In this document: positions 1 through 8,300 of the stretch, piece after piece
Position numbering within the stretch: the first letter of the stretch is position 1
How the letters are laid out: the number at the start of each line of letters is the position of its first letter
Source of the DNA: Sphingobacteriales bacterium
GTDB lineage: Bacteria; Bacteroidota; Bacteroidia; Chitinophagales; Chitinophagaceae
Reading direction: 5' to 3'
Assembly: GCA_016200915.1 (NCBI GenBank)
Contig: JACQDV010000002.1
Location: 1-64,000 of the forward strand
DNA length: 64,000 nt
Translations under genes and position numbers: made by a program
Notes under the pieces: model-generated
Told to the model about the DNA's origin: nothing
The model's database searches: none
The model's input: the letters and a program-made list of their open reading frames with translations, nothing else

Positions 1-121
1 TAAAATTGCGAAAAAGAAGTTTTGTCAGGACATGGAAAGAGACATTATTTACAACGTTGTTATTTTATGCGGCGGGAATGCCAGAAAAGCAAAACAATTG
101 CTTTATCAAAATACTTCATAA
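1..121 (+). CDS. 3' end of an unidentified gene (partial)
   Basis: Reading from base 2, 39 codons stay open to a TAA at 119-121. The peptide is basic and ends in ARKAKQLLYQNTS. The start lies outside the window. No family is recognised: the stretch CGGNARKAKQLL faintly resembles the C-terminal helix of Fis-type activators, but that is only an impression. It runs towards the response regulator gene that ends at 167, so the two would be convergent. An open run this short can occur by chance, so the call is tentative. Confidence 0.35.
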   Translation, partial: KIAKKKFCQDMERDIIYNVVILCGGNARKAKQLLYQNTS

Positions 122-166
122 TCTTCCGAACACCTGTGGTCAGGCGACCAACAACGGCAGCCGAAA

Positions 167-1225
167 TTAGTACAGCAAACTGCTCAGCTTCTCCAAATTA
201 ATAATCTTAATTTTTCCATCTTTAATCTCAATCAGTTTTTCTGATTTGAAATCACTTAATGTGCGGATTAAAGATTCTGTAGCTGTACCGATGTATTGAG
301 CAATATCTTCCCGGGAAATATCAATAGACTTAACAGCGTCTTTTTCTTTATTAAACTTGGCATTTATATCTACCAGGGCCTTTGCTACTCTTTTTCTTAA
401 TGAGTCGTAAGCAAGGTGCAACAGTCTTTCCTCTTTCTCTTTAACATCGTTCGCAATTAAGCGGATGAACTTGCCGGCAATAGCCATATCATTATACACT
501 GCATTTAAAAAATCATCACTGGGCACCATCACTATTTCTGCTTCTTCCAGCACTTCTGCCGTATCATCATAACTACGGCTTTCTAATAAAGCAAGGTAGC
601 CGATGAAGTCTCCTTCGCTGTAAAGATTAGTAATGTACTCTTTTCCGTCATCATGCACTTTATAGGTTTTTACTTTCCCTTTTTTGAGATAGTATAAATA
701 TTTTGGTCTTTTACCTTCGTTATAAATGGTTTGCTTTTTGTATAATTCTTCTGAATCATAATTCTCCAGCTGCATATTGATTAAGCCGTGACCCTTCAGT
801 TCCCGCATAAACTCATTCGCTCCCTGTTCACCGGAAGAATATTTGTTTTGCAGTATATCTATCTTGCGTAAGCGTATTTCAATCGCTCTTAACAATTCCA
901 GATCATCAAATGGTTTGGTGATATAATCATCTGCCCCCATTTCCATTCCTTTGCGGAAATCGGTTCTTTCTGTTTTAGCTGTTAAAAAGATGAAAGGAAT
1001 ATTTTCTGTCTCCGGGTTTTTTTTCAACAGATGTAACACACCGTAACCGTCCAGTTCCGGCATCATAATATCACAAATAATAATAGATGGTTTTTCAGCT
1101 ATCGCTATCTCCACTCCTCTTTTTCCATTCTCGGCAGTAAACGTTTTATATCCTGCCAGTGAAAGTATCTCTGCTGTATTTTCCCTGATATCATTGTTAT
1201 CATCAATAACTAAAATGCTGTGCAT
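167..1225 (-). CDS. Response regulator with CRP/FNR-type output (REC + cNMP-binding fold + HTH_CRP)
   Basis: This 352-residue regulator joins a receiver domain to a CRP/FNR transcription factor. The receiver (about 1-120) has the acidic pocket DD at 8-9, phosphoacceptor D52 in CDIMMPELDG, T82 and K104. A cNMP-binding-like barrel follows (about 150-265), then a winged helix (about 270-345). The recognition helix reads GTATESLIRTLSDF; E317 and R321 occupy the positions of the DNA-contacting Glu and Arg of FNR and CRP. There is no FNR-like cysteine cluster, so it should not sense oxygen itself. It starts 3 nt after the histidine kinase gene upstream (same strand), clearly as an operon. Its position next to the cbb3 oxidase genes suggests it controls them, combining the roles split between FixJ and FixK in rhizobia. 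The domain call is firm; the target genes are inferred. Confidence 0.9.
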   Translation of the reverse strand: MHSILVIDDNNDIRENTAEILSLAGYKTFTAENGKRGVEIAIAEKPSIIICDIMMPELDGYGVLHLLKKNPETENIPFIFLTAKTERTDFRKGMEMGADDYITKPFDDLELLRAIEIRLRKIDILQNKYSSGEQGANEFMRELKGHGLINMQLENYDSEELYKKQTIYNEGKRPKYLYYLKKGKVKTYKVHDDGKEYITNLYSEGDFIGYLALLESRSYDDTAEVLEEAEIVMVPSDDFLNAVYNDMAIAGKFIRLIANDVKEKEERLLHLAYDSLRKRVAKALVDINAKFNKEKDAVKSIDISREDIAQYIGTATESLIRTLSDFKSEKLIEIKDGKIKIINLEKLSSLLY

Positions 1226-1228
1226 GTG

Positions 1229-2785
1229 TTATACGTTTTTCTTATTTGGTAAAGTTATGGTGATTGTTGTTCCCTTGCCCAATTCGCTGTCAATTTTTAC
1301 ATCGCCGTCCAGTAATTGCAGGTAGCGGCTCACAATATGTAACCCTAACCCGGTGCCCTGTATATTTTCTGCATTTCTTCCACGGAAGAAACTGCTGAAT
1401 AAATGCTGCTGGTCTTCTTTGGAAATACCTATTCCATTATCTTTTACTCCCACTTCCATATACTCATCTTTAATGCAGGCCATAACCTCAATTGCATCAT
1501 CTTCTTTTGAAAATTTAATGGCATTGCCTAACAGGTTAATCATTATATTTTTCAGCAGGCGTTTATCAGTGGTAAAACCACTGCCTTCTGAAACTTTTAA
1601 TTCTATATGCTGGCCATGTTTTAATATCGGCTTCATTTCATCCACTATATCCCGCAAAAAACCTTTGGCTTCAAAATAGGCAAAGTCTGCTGTTATCTTG
1701 CCTTCTTCTAATTTACCCAAATTCAAAAAGTCTTCAAGCAGTTCATTTAAATGTTTAACCGAATCTTTTATCTTATTGATATGTCTTTCTCTTTTATCCT
1801 GTTCATCGGTTTGGGTGTATTTTCCCAAAATAGCAGCAGAAGATAAAACCGTACTCAATGGAGTTCTGAATTCATGCGAAGCCATAGACACGAATCTTGA
1901 TTTTATCTCACTCAGTTCTTTTTCTTTTTCTAATGCCTCGCTCAGTTCCTGTTGCGAACGTTCCAGTTCCTGTAATGCTTCTTTTAAAATCAATGTTCTT
2001 TCTTCTACTTTATTCTCTAATTCAGCATTTAGTTTTTTTACATCTGATGTGATTCTTTCTAATTGTGCTTTTTGTTCCAGCAATTTTTTTTCTGATTCTT
2101 TACGTACTGTTATATCCACCAAAAAGGCAATTACATAAAACTCTTTCTTTTGCTGGTAATAACTCAAACTCACTTCCACCGGGAACTCATTACCATCTTT
2201 ACGACGGGCAAACAGGTCACGGCCATGCCCCATTTGTCTGCTTTGCGGATGTTGTTGAAAATTGTGCCGGTAATTTTCATGGTTTGGCACATAGCGTTGC
2301 GGTATCAGTTCTTCTACCTTTCTGCCAAGCAATTCTTCTTTATCATAACCAAACATTCTTTCCGCAGCCGGATTGATAAGCACAATTTCACCGGTTTTAT
2401 TGGCAAGGATAATTCCTTCGGTTGTATTATGAAAGAGAGCATTGATTTGTCTTTCTTCGGAATCCTTATCTCTTGATATTCTTTTTACAAATAGCACCAG
2501 TATAACAGCTCCGGCAATCAGGCTCATAGAAAACAAATGCTGAAACATAACCTGTGCGGGAGTAAGGTTATGGTCGAGAAAATATGTTGCAAAGACGAAA
2601 AGAAAACTTATCGCCCCGAATATATATGTATAATAATCTTCTTTAATAAAGATGGTAAGCATTACGAAAGTGAGCAGGCCACCGTCAAAAAAAGCAAAGT
2701 CGGGGAAACGAAACTCCAGCCATGCCGTAACAGCAAATACAAGCAGGCTGAAACCAAGAATATTTGCTTTCCTGAATTGATACAT
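1229..2785 (-). CDS. Membrane PAS sensor histidine kinase, FixL-like PAS
   Basis: 518 residues. Hydrophobic segments lie at about 7-22, 35-47, 53-70 and 84-101, followed by one PAS domain (about 113-230), a coiled coil (about 232-295), HisKA with H304 in SHEFRTP, and HATPase_c with N421, DNGIGIS (449-455) and GTGLGLHIV (477-485). The PAS core aligns without gaps to the heme-PAS of rhizobial FixL as I recall it: H169 (in NHENY) falls on the proximal heme histidine and R189 (in GHGRD) on the distal arginine. Many non-heme PAS domains share this general motif, so heme binding is possible, not proven. The likely partner is the REC-CRP regulator 3 nt downstream, and the pair diverges from ccoI. 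The start ATG at 2785 begins just before the first hydrophobic segment. Confidence 0.88.
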   Translation of the reverse strand: MYQFRKANILGFSLLVFAVTAWLEFRFPDFAFFDGGLLTFVMLTIFIKEDYYTYIFGAISFLFVFATYFLDHNLTPAQVMFQHLFSMSLIAGAVILVLFVKRISRDKDSEERQINALFHNTTEGIILANKTGEIVLINPAAERMFGYDKEELLGRKVEELIPQRYVPNHENYRHNFQQHPQSRQMGHGRDLFARRKDGNEFPVEVSLSYYQQKKEFYVIAFLVDITVRKESEKKLLEQKAQLERITSDVKKLNAELENKVEERTLILKEALQELERSQQELSEALEKEKELSEIKSRFVSMASHEFRTPLSTVLSSAAILGKYTQTDEQDKRERHINKIKDSVKHLNELLEDFLNLGKLEEGKITADFAYFEAKGFLRDIVDEMKPILKHGQHIELKVSEGSGFTTDKRLLKNIMINLLGNAIKFSKEDDAIEVMACIKDEYMEVGVKDNGIGISKEDQQHLFSSFFRGRNAENIQGTGLGLHIVSRYLQLLDGDVKIDSELGKGTTITITLPNKKNV

Positions 2786-2856
2786 TAGTTGGTGACTGTT
2801 AGGATGGTTCCTTTTTTTTGAAAATGCAAAGCAATATAATTGATTTTCTCATTAAC

Positions 2857-2870
2857 TGATGCTTATCAAT
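2857..2870. promoter_or_regulatory. FNR/CRP-type operator before ccoI
   Basis: The sequence is CTGAT-GCTT-ATCAA, one base away from the classic FNR site TTGAT-N4-ATCAA, with a perfect TGAT-N4-ATCA core. It lies in the divergent gap between the kinase/regulator pair and ccoI. A TATTTTAG stretch at 2914-2921, close to the Bacteroidota -7 consensus TAnnTTTG, begins 43 bp downstream of the site and could be the ccoI promoter. The site could serve both directions. Binding by the adjacent REC-CRP regulator is inferred. Confidence 0.6.
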
Positions 2871-2932
2871 ACACCGGCTGAGAAATCTCAATATTCAGCA
2901 GGGCAGCTAAAACTATTTTAGCGGCAATTTTT

Positions 2933-5329
2933 ATGCAGACACCAGCTACGGAGAACAAATTAGTGTGCACCCACTGCGGGGAAGATTGTATCACTACCAA
3001 TATAGTTTTGGGTGATAGCCACTTCTGCTGTGAGGGTTGTAAAATGGTTTACCAGCTGATAAACCAGAATGGCCTTTGCGAATATTATAACCTCAATGAA
3101 AATCCCGGTATCAACCAGCGCATCTCTGTCCGTAAGGATAAGTTTGCTTTTTTAGATGACCGGAAGATTGAACAGCAACTCATCTCTTTTAAGGACGATA
3201 CGCAAATTCATATTAGTTTTTATTTACCGCAAATGCACTGCAGTTCCTGCCTGTATCTGCTGGAAAATTTGCATAAGCTTAATAAAGGAGTCATTGCTTC
3301 CAAAGTAAACTTTACCCGTAAAGAAGCTACTGTACGGTTTAATCATAAAGAAGTTTCACTGAGGCAGGTGGCTGAATTACTTACTGCTATCGGTTATGAA
3401 CCATACATTAGTTTAAGTGATTTGAAACAGGCAAGACCCAGCGTAAACAAAACGATGATTTATCAGTTGGGTGTAGCTGGTTTTTGCTTTGCTAATATCA
3501 TGCTGATGAGTTTCCCTGAGTATTTGGGATTAGAATCAGCAGAGAAAAGTTTGCAGGGCGTATTCCGTACCCTCAATTTTATTTTATCGCTGCCGGTATT
3601 ATTATATAGTGCATTACCGTTTTATGAATCCTCCTGGAAAAGCATCAGGCATAAATTCCTCAATATAGATGCACCAATTGCTTTAGCAGTAATTATGACT
3701 TTTATCCGCAGTGCATATGAAGTGTTAAGCGGAACAGGTGCAGGATATTTTGACAGCATGACCGGTATTGTATTCTTTATGCTGGTGGGCAGAGTGCTGC
3801 AGCAAAAAACCTATCAGCAACTTTCGTTTGAAAGAGATTACACTTCTTATTTCCCGGTAGCTGTAAGTGTGCTGAAGAATAAAGAAGAAATTCCAACTGC
3901 GCTGCCTGATATCAAACTCAACGATACTTTATTAATACACAGCGAAGAGCTGATTCCGGCCGATGGCATTCTTACTAAAGGAAAAGCTTTTATTGATTAT
4001 AGTTTTGTTACTGGTGAATCATTACCGGTGATGAAAGAAGTGGGTGAATTTATTTATGCCGGTGGCAAACAAACCGGTGGCACTATTGAATTGCTGGTGA
4101 TGAAGGAAGTGGCACAAAGCTATCTTACCCGTTTATGGAATAAAGATGATAGCAAAGCCACCAGTGAAGAAAAAAGTCATTCGTTTGTTCATGCATTAGG
4201 TAAATACTTCACCTATATTGTTTTTGCACTGGCTTTAATTGGTGCTTTGTATTGGTACTTCCACGACAGCAGTAAAGCATGGAATGTAATTACTACTGTA
4301 TTGATTGTTGCCTGCCCCTGTGCTTTATTGCTCAGTAATAGTTTTACCAATGGAAATATCTTAACCATACTGGCCCGCAACAAATTTTATTTACGTAATG
4401 CACAGGCTATTGAAGATATTGCCAATATCAATCATATCGTATTTGATAAAACAGGAACGCTGACCAATCCTCATCACCAGGATATAGTGTATGAAGGTAC
4501 ACCGCTTACCAAAGAACAGGAGCAACTCGTTAGCACTTTGGCTGCTCAATCCACTCACCCGCTAAGTAAAGCTTTAGCTGCTTATCTCCACCGTAACAAT
4601 AAATTTGAGGTAATAGGTTTTAGTGAAGTGAAAGGTGAGGGAATTGAAGGTTTTGTAAATGGTGAGTTGGTAGCATTGGGTTCTAAAAAATTCATCAAAG
4701 GAAGATTTACACAACCCGACCAGGGAACAAGAGTATATGTAGCGATAGAAAACAAGCCGTTTGGTTATTTCAGTTTTCAAAACCATTACCGGGAAACATT
4801 ACCGCAGCTGGTGCATGACCTGAGAAAACAGTATGATTTATCTGTTATCTCCGGCGACAGCAATGCTGAAAGAGAAAATCTGCAAAACCTGATGGGAATA
4901 ACCAGCACCGTATTATTTGAACAATCACCTGCTGATAAACTCATTTACATACAACGCCTGCAAAACAAAAAAGAAAAAGTAATGATGATTGGCGATGGAT
5001 TAAATGATGCCGGTGCTTTAAAACAAAGTAATGTTGGAATAGCCCTCACTGAAAACACCAATAATTTCACCCCCGCCAGTGATGCTATCCTTGAAGCCGG
5101 TCAGTTATCCAAACTTTCCAGGTTTATTCAATTATGCAAAGCCAATAAACAAATTGTAATGGCGAGTTTTATTCTTTCCATTGTATATAATGTAATTGGA
5201 TTATTCTTTGCCCTGCAGGGAGTTCTTTCTCCAATGATTGCAGCCATATTAATGCCATCCAGTTCACTCAGCATTATATTACTAACATTTGGCAGCAGCA
5301 CACTGGCCGCTAAATGGCTGAGATTATAA
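2933..5329 (+). CDS. ccoI: CcoI: copper-exporting P1B-type ATPase for cbb3 oxidase assembly
   Basis: This 798-residue P-type ATPase supplies copper for maturation of cytochrome cbb3 oxidase. The N-terminus has a cysteine-rich metal module (C12, C15, C19, C32, C33, C36) and then an HMA-like domain with MHCSSC (C103, C106). Catalytic motifs are TGES (360-363), the membrane metal site CPC (461-463), the phosphorylation loop DKTGT (505-509) and GDGLND (686-691). The extra N-terminal cysteine module is typical of CcoI/FixI rather than CopA. It is separated from ccoS-ccoNO by a repeat-filled gap and probably has its own promoter. The start ATG is the first in frame and places the cysteine motif at the usual distance. 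Confidence 0.93.
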   Translation: MQTPATENKLVCTHCGEDCITTNIVLGDSHFCCEGCKMVYQLINQNGLCEYYNLNENPGINQRISVRKDKFAFLDDRKIEQQLISFKDDTQIHISFYLPQMHCSSCLYLLENLHKLNKGVIASKVNFTRKEATVRFNHKEVSLRQVAELLTAIGYEPYISLSDLKQARPSVNKTMIYQLGVAGFCFANIMLMSFPEYLGLESAEKSLQGVFRTLNFILSLPVLLYSALPFYESSWKSIRHKFLNIDAPIALAVIMTFIRSAYEVLSGTGAGYFDSMTGIVFFMLVGRVLQQKTYQQLSFERDYTSYFPVAVSVLKNKEEIPTALPDIKLNDTLLIHSEELIPADGILTKGKAFIDYSFVTGESLPVMKEVGEFIYAGGKQTGGTIELLVMKEVAQSYLTRLWNKDDSKATSEEKSHSFVHALGKYFTYIVFALALIGALYWYFHDSSKAWNVITTVLIVACPCALLLSNSFTNGNILTILARNKFYLRNAQAIEDIANINHIVFDKTGTLTNPHHQDIVYEGTPLTKEQEQLVSTLAAQSTHPLSKALAAYLHRNNKFEVIGFSEVKGEGIEGFVNGELVALGSKKFIKGRFTQPDQGTRVYVAIENKPFGYFSFQNHYRETLPQLVHDLRKQYDLSVISGDSNAERENLQNLMGITSTVLFEQSPADKLIYIQRLQNKKEKVMMIGDGLNDAGALKQSNVGIALTENTNNFTPASDAILEAGQLSKLSRFIQLCKANKQIVMASFILSIVYNVIGLFFALQGVLSPMIAAILMPSSSLSIILLTFGSSTLAAKWLRL

Positions 5330-5350
5330 TTAATTCAGGAAATCATCAGT

Positions 5351-5509
5351 ATGTTCCGTAGGAACATCTCGTGGGTAGCATTTTTATAAAATACGTTTAC
5401 GTTCCATAGGAACGTTTGGTGCATTTACCTGATTTATCACCATGCGTTCCTACGGAACGCTCCAATTCTTCACGCCATTTTCTACCCACGAAATGTCCCG
5501 ATGGGACAT
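5351..5509. repeat. REP-like cluster of four palindromes inside a larger inverted repeat
   Basis: Four 17-bp palindromes with 7-bp arms and a 3-nt centre lie in 160 bp: 5351-5367 (ATGTTCC arms), 5399-5415 (ACGTTCC), 5444-5460 (GCGTTCC) and 5493-5509 (ATGTCCC). The outer two are each flanked by GTGGGTAG or its complement CTACCCAC, so the whole block is also a large inverted repeat. Arms differ between copies, but each change is matched on the opposite arm (TTCC/GGAA against TCCC/GGGA). This is the look of a REP/BIME element mobilised by a RAYT transposase elsewhere in the genome. No transposase is present here. Confidence 0.75.
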
Positions 5510-5536
5510 TGCAGAACTTAAAAAGAATACCTGCTT

Positions 5537-5550
5537 TTGATAAAAATCAT
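5537..5550. promoter_or_regulatory. FNR/CRP-type operator before ccoS-ccoNOQP
   Basis: The sequence is TTGAT-AAAA-ATCAT, one base from TTGAT-N4-ATCAA, with the same perfect TGAT-N4-ATCA core as the site before ccoI. A TACATTTA box at 5595-5602 (one mismatch to TAnnTTTG) starts 44 bp downstream, almost the same spacing as at ccoI (43 bp), and lies 23 nt before the ccoS start. The matched geometry supports a shared activator at both promoters. Confidence 0.6.
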
Positions 5551-5625
5551 TTTGGGCGATGAGTTCTGTCATCTAACTGTCATCTGCGTCCAAATACATT
5601 TACGCCTTTAAAAGAAAGGAGAAAA

Positions 5626-5775
5626 ATGAGTGTAATAGTTGTACTACTACTGGCCAGTATATCTGTAGCCACCCTGTTTTTAGCTGCCTTCATCTGGAGC
5701 GTAAAAAGAGGCCAGTTTGATGATAATTATTCTCCCCCCCGCAGGATTCTTTTTGATGACACACCTCCTGAGTAA
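5626..5775 (+). CDS. ccoS: CcoS: small cbb3 oxidase assembly protein
   Basis: The gene encodes 49 residues: MSVIVVLLLASISVATLFLA as a single membrane segment, then the sequence WSVKRGQFDD, which is characteristic of CcoS (membrane helix, then a G-Q-F-D/E-D motif). CcoS is needed for cofactor insertion into cbb3 oxidase. It lies between ccoI and ccoNO, as in many bacteria. A purine-rich AAAGAAAGGAG stretch precedes the ATG, one of the few Shine-Dalgarno-like sites in this window. Confidence 0.88.
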   Translation: MSVIVVLLLASISVATLFLAAFIWSVKRGQFDDNYSPPRRILFDDTPPE

Positions 5776-5801
5776 TTAACCAGAAACAAGTAACCAGCAA
5801 C
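5776..5801 (+). repeat. A/C-rich leader repeat, copy 1 (before ccoNO)
   Basis: A 26-nt stretch beginning TTAACCAGAAACAAG recurs with 24 of 26 identities at 10973-10998, just before fixH. Both copies sit directly after one cco gene and run into the A/C-rich leader of the next. This may be a degenerate simple repeat or an unstructured translation-enhancing leader in an organism with few Shine-Dalgarno sites. Confidence 0.6.
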
Positions 5802-5838
5802 TAACAACCAAAACAACTTTAAACCCCCTACTAATAAT

Positions 5839-8010
5839 ATGCAATTAGAAAAATTTTATTACGACAACAAAATTGTAAGGTCATTTGCCTATGCAACTGT
5901 TCTTTGGGGTGTGGTAGGTATGATAGCCGGATTATGGGTGGCAATTCAGTTTTATGCACCCGGGGCATCGCTTAACTATGCCGGCACTACCTTTGGACGT
6001 CTTCGTCCCATCCACACCAATGCAGTGATCTTTGCATTTGTTGGTAACTGTATGTTTACCGGCGTTTATTATTCACTGCAGCGTTTGTGTAAAGCCCGTA
6101 TGTTCAGCGATCTGCTGAGCAAAATTCATTTCTGGGGCTGGCAATCTATTATTGTATTAGCGGCATTAACTCTTTTCTTTGGTATGACCACTGGCAAAGA
6201 ATATGCAGAGTTAGAATGGCCCATTGATATTTTAATCACTCTTATTTGGGTGGCATTTGGTATCAATATGTTTGGTACCATCATCAAGCGTCGTGAATCA
6301 CATATCTATGTAGCTATCTGGTTTTACATCGCTACATGGATCACCGTTGCCATGCTGCATATTGTTAACTCTTTTGAAATACCGGTGAACTTATTTAAAA
6401 GTTACAGCTGGTATGCGGGTGTACAAGATGCATTGGTACAATGGTGGTATGGTCACAATGCGGTGGCTTTCTTCTTAACTACTCCTATTTTAGGTTTGAT
6501 GTATTACTTCTTACCTAAAGCTGCTAACCGTCCTGTTTATTCATACCGTCTTTCTATCATTCACTTCTGGGCATTAATATTTTTATATATCTGGGCAGGA
6601 CCTCACCATTTATTATACACAGCGTTACCTGACTGGGCACAATCACTTGGTGTAGTATTTTCAGTTATGCTGATTGCACCAAGCTGGGGTGGTATGCTCA
6701 ATGGTTTATTCACTTTACGTGGTGCATGGGATAAAGTAAGAGAAGAACCCGTATTGAAATTTTTTGTGGTGGCAATTACCTGTTATGGTATGAGCACCTT
6801 TGAAGGCCCTTTGCTTTCTCTGAAAAATGTAAATGCTATCGCTCACTTTACTGACTGGATCATTGGTCACGTACACATTGGTGGTTTGGGATGGAATGGT
6901 TTCATGGCATTTGGTATGTTATACTACCTCATTCCAAAAATGTTTAATACACCATTGTATTCAAAAAAATTAGCTACTAATCACTTCTGGTTAGGTACCA
7001 TCGGTATCGTTTTATATGCTATCCCAATGTACTGGGCTGGTTTTACGCAAAGTTTAATGTGGAAACAGTTTACTGAAGATGGCGTCTTACAATATCCAAA
7101 TTTTTTGGAAACTGTTACACAGATCATCCCAATGTATATCACCCGTAGTATTGGTGGTGCATTATACTTAACCGGTGCTTTGTTTATGGTGTATAACCTG
7201 TACAAAACAGTTAAGCAGGGAAGTTTCATTGGTGATGAAGCGGCTGAAGCTGCTCCATTGGAAAAAGCTCACAGTCATGGTAAAGAATACTGGCACCGTG
7301 TTATTGAAAGAAAACCACTGCAAATGCTGGTAATAAGTTTAATAGTAGTAGCCATTGGTGGTTTAATTGAATTGATACCAACTTTCTTAGTGAAATCAAA
7401 TATTCCAACCATTGCATCTGTAAAACCATATACACCGCTTGAATTACAGGGTCGTGATATTTATGTCCGTGAAGGTTGTTATACCTGTCACTCACAAATG
7501 ATCCGTCCTTTCCGTGATGAAGTAGCGAGATATGGTGAATATTCCAAAGCCGGTGAATTTGTTTACGACCATCCATTCCAATGGGGAAGTAAGCGTACCG
7601 GACCAGATTTAGCAAGAGAAGGTGGTAAGAATCCTGATAGCTGGCACTTCATGCACATGTTTGATCCACGCCAGGTTTCTGATAAGAGCATCATGCCAAG
7701 ATATCCATGGTTATATCAAAATGATTTAGATATCAGCACCACTCCTGCTAAAATAAGAGCGATGCAAACATTAGGTGTTCCTTATGAAAAAGGTTACGAC
7801 CAGCTTGCCAATACAGAATTAGAAACACAGGCTAAGAAAATTGCGGATGGTTTGAAAGAAGATTCAAAAGTAAAACAACTAATGACTGTTGAAGGTATGG
7901 CTAATCCTGAGAAGAAAGAGATTGTGGCACTAATTGCTTACCTGCAACGCATTGGTAAAGACATAAAGGCCGAGCCAAAATCAACAACTGTACAGGCGTC
8001 ATTAAAATGA
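5839..8010 (+). CDS. ccoNO: CcoNO: fused cbb3 cytochrome c oxidase subunits I and II
   Basis: 723 residues. The first part (about 1-460) is a heme-copper oxidase subunit I with about a dozen membrane segments. Histidine motifs include RPIHTNAVIF, WYGHNAVAFF, the AGPHHLLY pair and GHVHIGG, which are expected to bind hemes b/b3 and CuB. After a short charged linker, the second part (about 490-723) is CcoO: one membrane anchor and a mono-heme cytochrome c domain with CYTCH at 547-551. CcoN and CcoO are separate proteins in Proteobacteria; the single-chain fusion is usual in Bacteroidota. It is the catalytic core of the high-affinity terminal oxidase that reduces oxygen under microaerobic conditions. 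The next genes are ccoQ and ccoP. Confidence 0.95.
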   Translation: MQLEKFYYDNKIVRSFAYATVLWGVVGMIAGLWVAIQFYAPGASLNYAGTTFGRLRPIHTNAVIFAFVGNCMFTGVYYSLQRLCKARMFSDLLSKIHFWGWQSIIVLAALTLFFGMTTGKEYAELEWPIDILITLIWVAFGINMFGTIIKRRESHIYVAIWFYIATWITVAMLHIVNSFEIPVNLFKSYSWYAGVQDALVQWWYGHNAVAFFLTTPILGLMYYFLPKAANRPVYSYRLSIIHFWALIFLYIWAGPHHLLYTALPDWAQSLGVVFSVMLIAPSWGGMLNGLFTLRGAWDKVREEPVLKFFVVAITCYGMSTFEGPLLSLKNVNAIAHFTDWIIGHVHIGGLGWNGFMAFGMLYYLIPKMFNTPLYSKKLATNHFWLGTIGIVLYAIPMYWAGFTQSLMWKQFTEDGVLQYPNFLETVTQIIPMYITRSIGGALYLTGALFMVYNLYKTVKQGSFIGDEAAEAAPLEKAHSHGKEYWHRVIERKPLQMLVISLIVVAIGGLIELIPTFLVKSNIPTIASVKPYTPLELQGRDIYVREGCYTCHSQMIRPFRDEVARYGEYSKAGEFVYDHPFQWGSKRTGPDLAREGGKNPDSWHFMHMFDPRQVSDKSIMPRYPWLYQNDLDISTTPAKIRAMQTLGVPYEKGYDQLANTELETQAKKIADGLKEDSKVKQLMTVEGMANPEKKEIVALIAYLQRIGKDIKAEPKSTTVQASLK

Positions 8011-8017
8011 CGTGAAT

Positions 8018-8068
8018 AGTGAATAGTCAATGGTCAATTCATTCATAATTCACCATTGACTATTCACT
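8018..8068 (+). repeat. Perfect 17-bp inverted repeat between ccoNO and ccoQ
   Basis: Arms at 8018-8034 and 8052-8068 are perfectly complementary around a 17-nt loop, starting 8 nt after the ccoNO stop. No T-run follows, so it is unlikely to be a strong terminator. A stable stem here could protect the 3' end of the ccoNO message or set the ratio of downstream subunits. The sequence resembles other degenerate ATAGTGAATAGTCAATGG-type repeats in the gaps of this window. Confidence 0.65.
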
Positions 8069-8096
8069 TAAAAACTTAACAACAAAAGAAACTACT

Positions 8097-8255
8097 ATGA
8101 AGTTCGTTCACTACCTGGAGAAGATAACCGATGTAAGCATTTACCCGGTTATATCATTCTGCATATTCGGTTTGTTTTTCCTTATTATGGCTGCTTATGT
8201 TATTAAGGCCGACAAAAAAGTTATGGAAGAAAGCAGCCGCATACCACTTGACTAA
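8097..8255 (+). CDS. ccoQ: CcoQ-like small subunit of cbb3 oxidase
   Basis: 52 residues with one membrane segment (about 17-36, YPVISFCIFGLFFLIMAAYV) followed by a charged tail (KADKKVMEESS). The size, the topology and the place between ccoNO and ccoP match subunit IV (CcoQ/FixQ), which stabilises the oxidase complex. Sequence conservation in this family is low, so the call rests mostly on position. Confidence 0.72.
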   Translation: MKFVHYLEKITDVSIYPVISFCIFGLFFLIMAAYVIKADKKVMEESSRIPLD

Positions 8256-8300
8256 CTAATAAAACTGATTGATATGTTCCGATACTTAAATACCATCAAC

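Noticed and set aside
137-150. Small hairpin TGGTC/GACCA between the first partial gene and the regulator
   Set aside because: The stem is 5 bp without a T-run in either direction, too weak for a terminator call.
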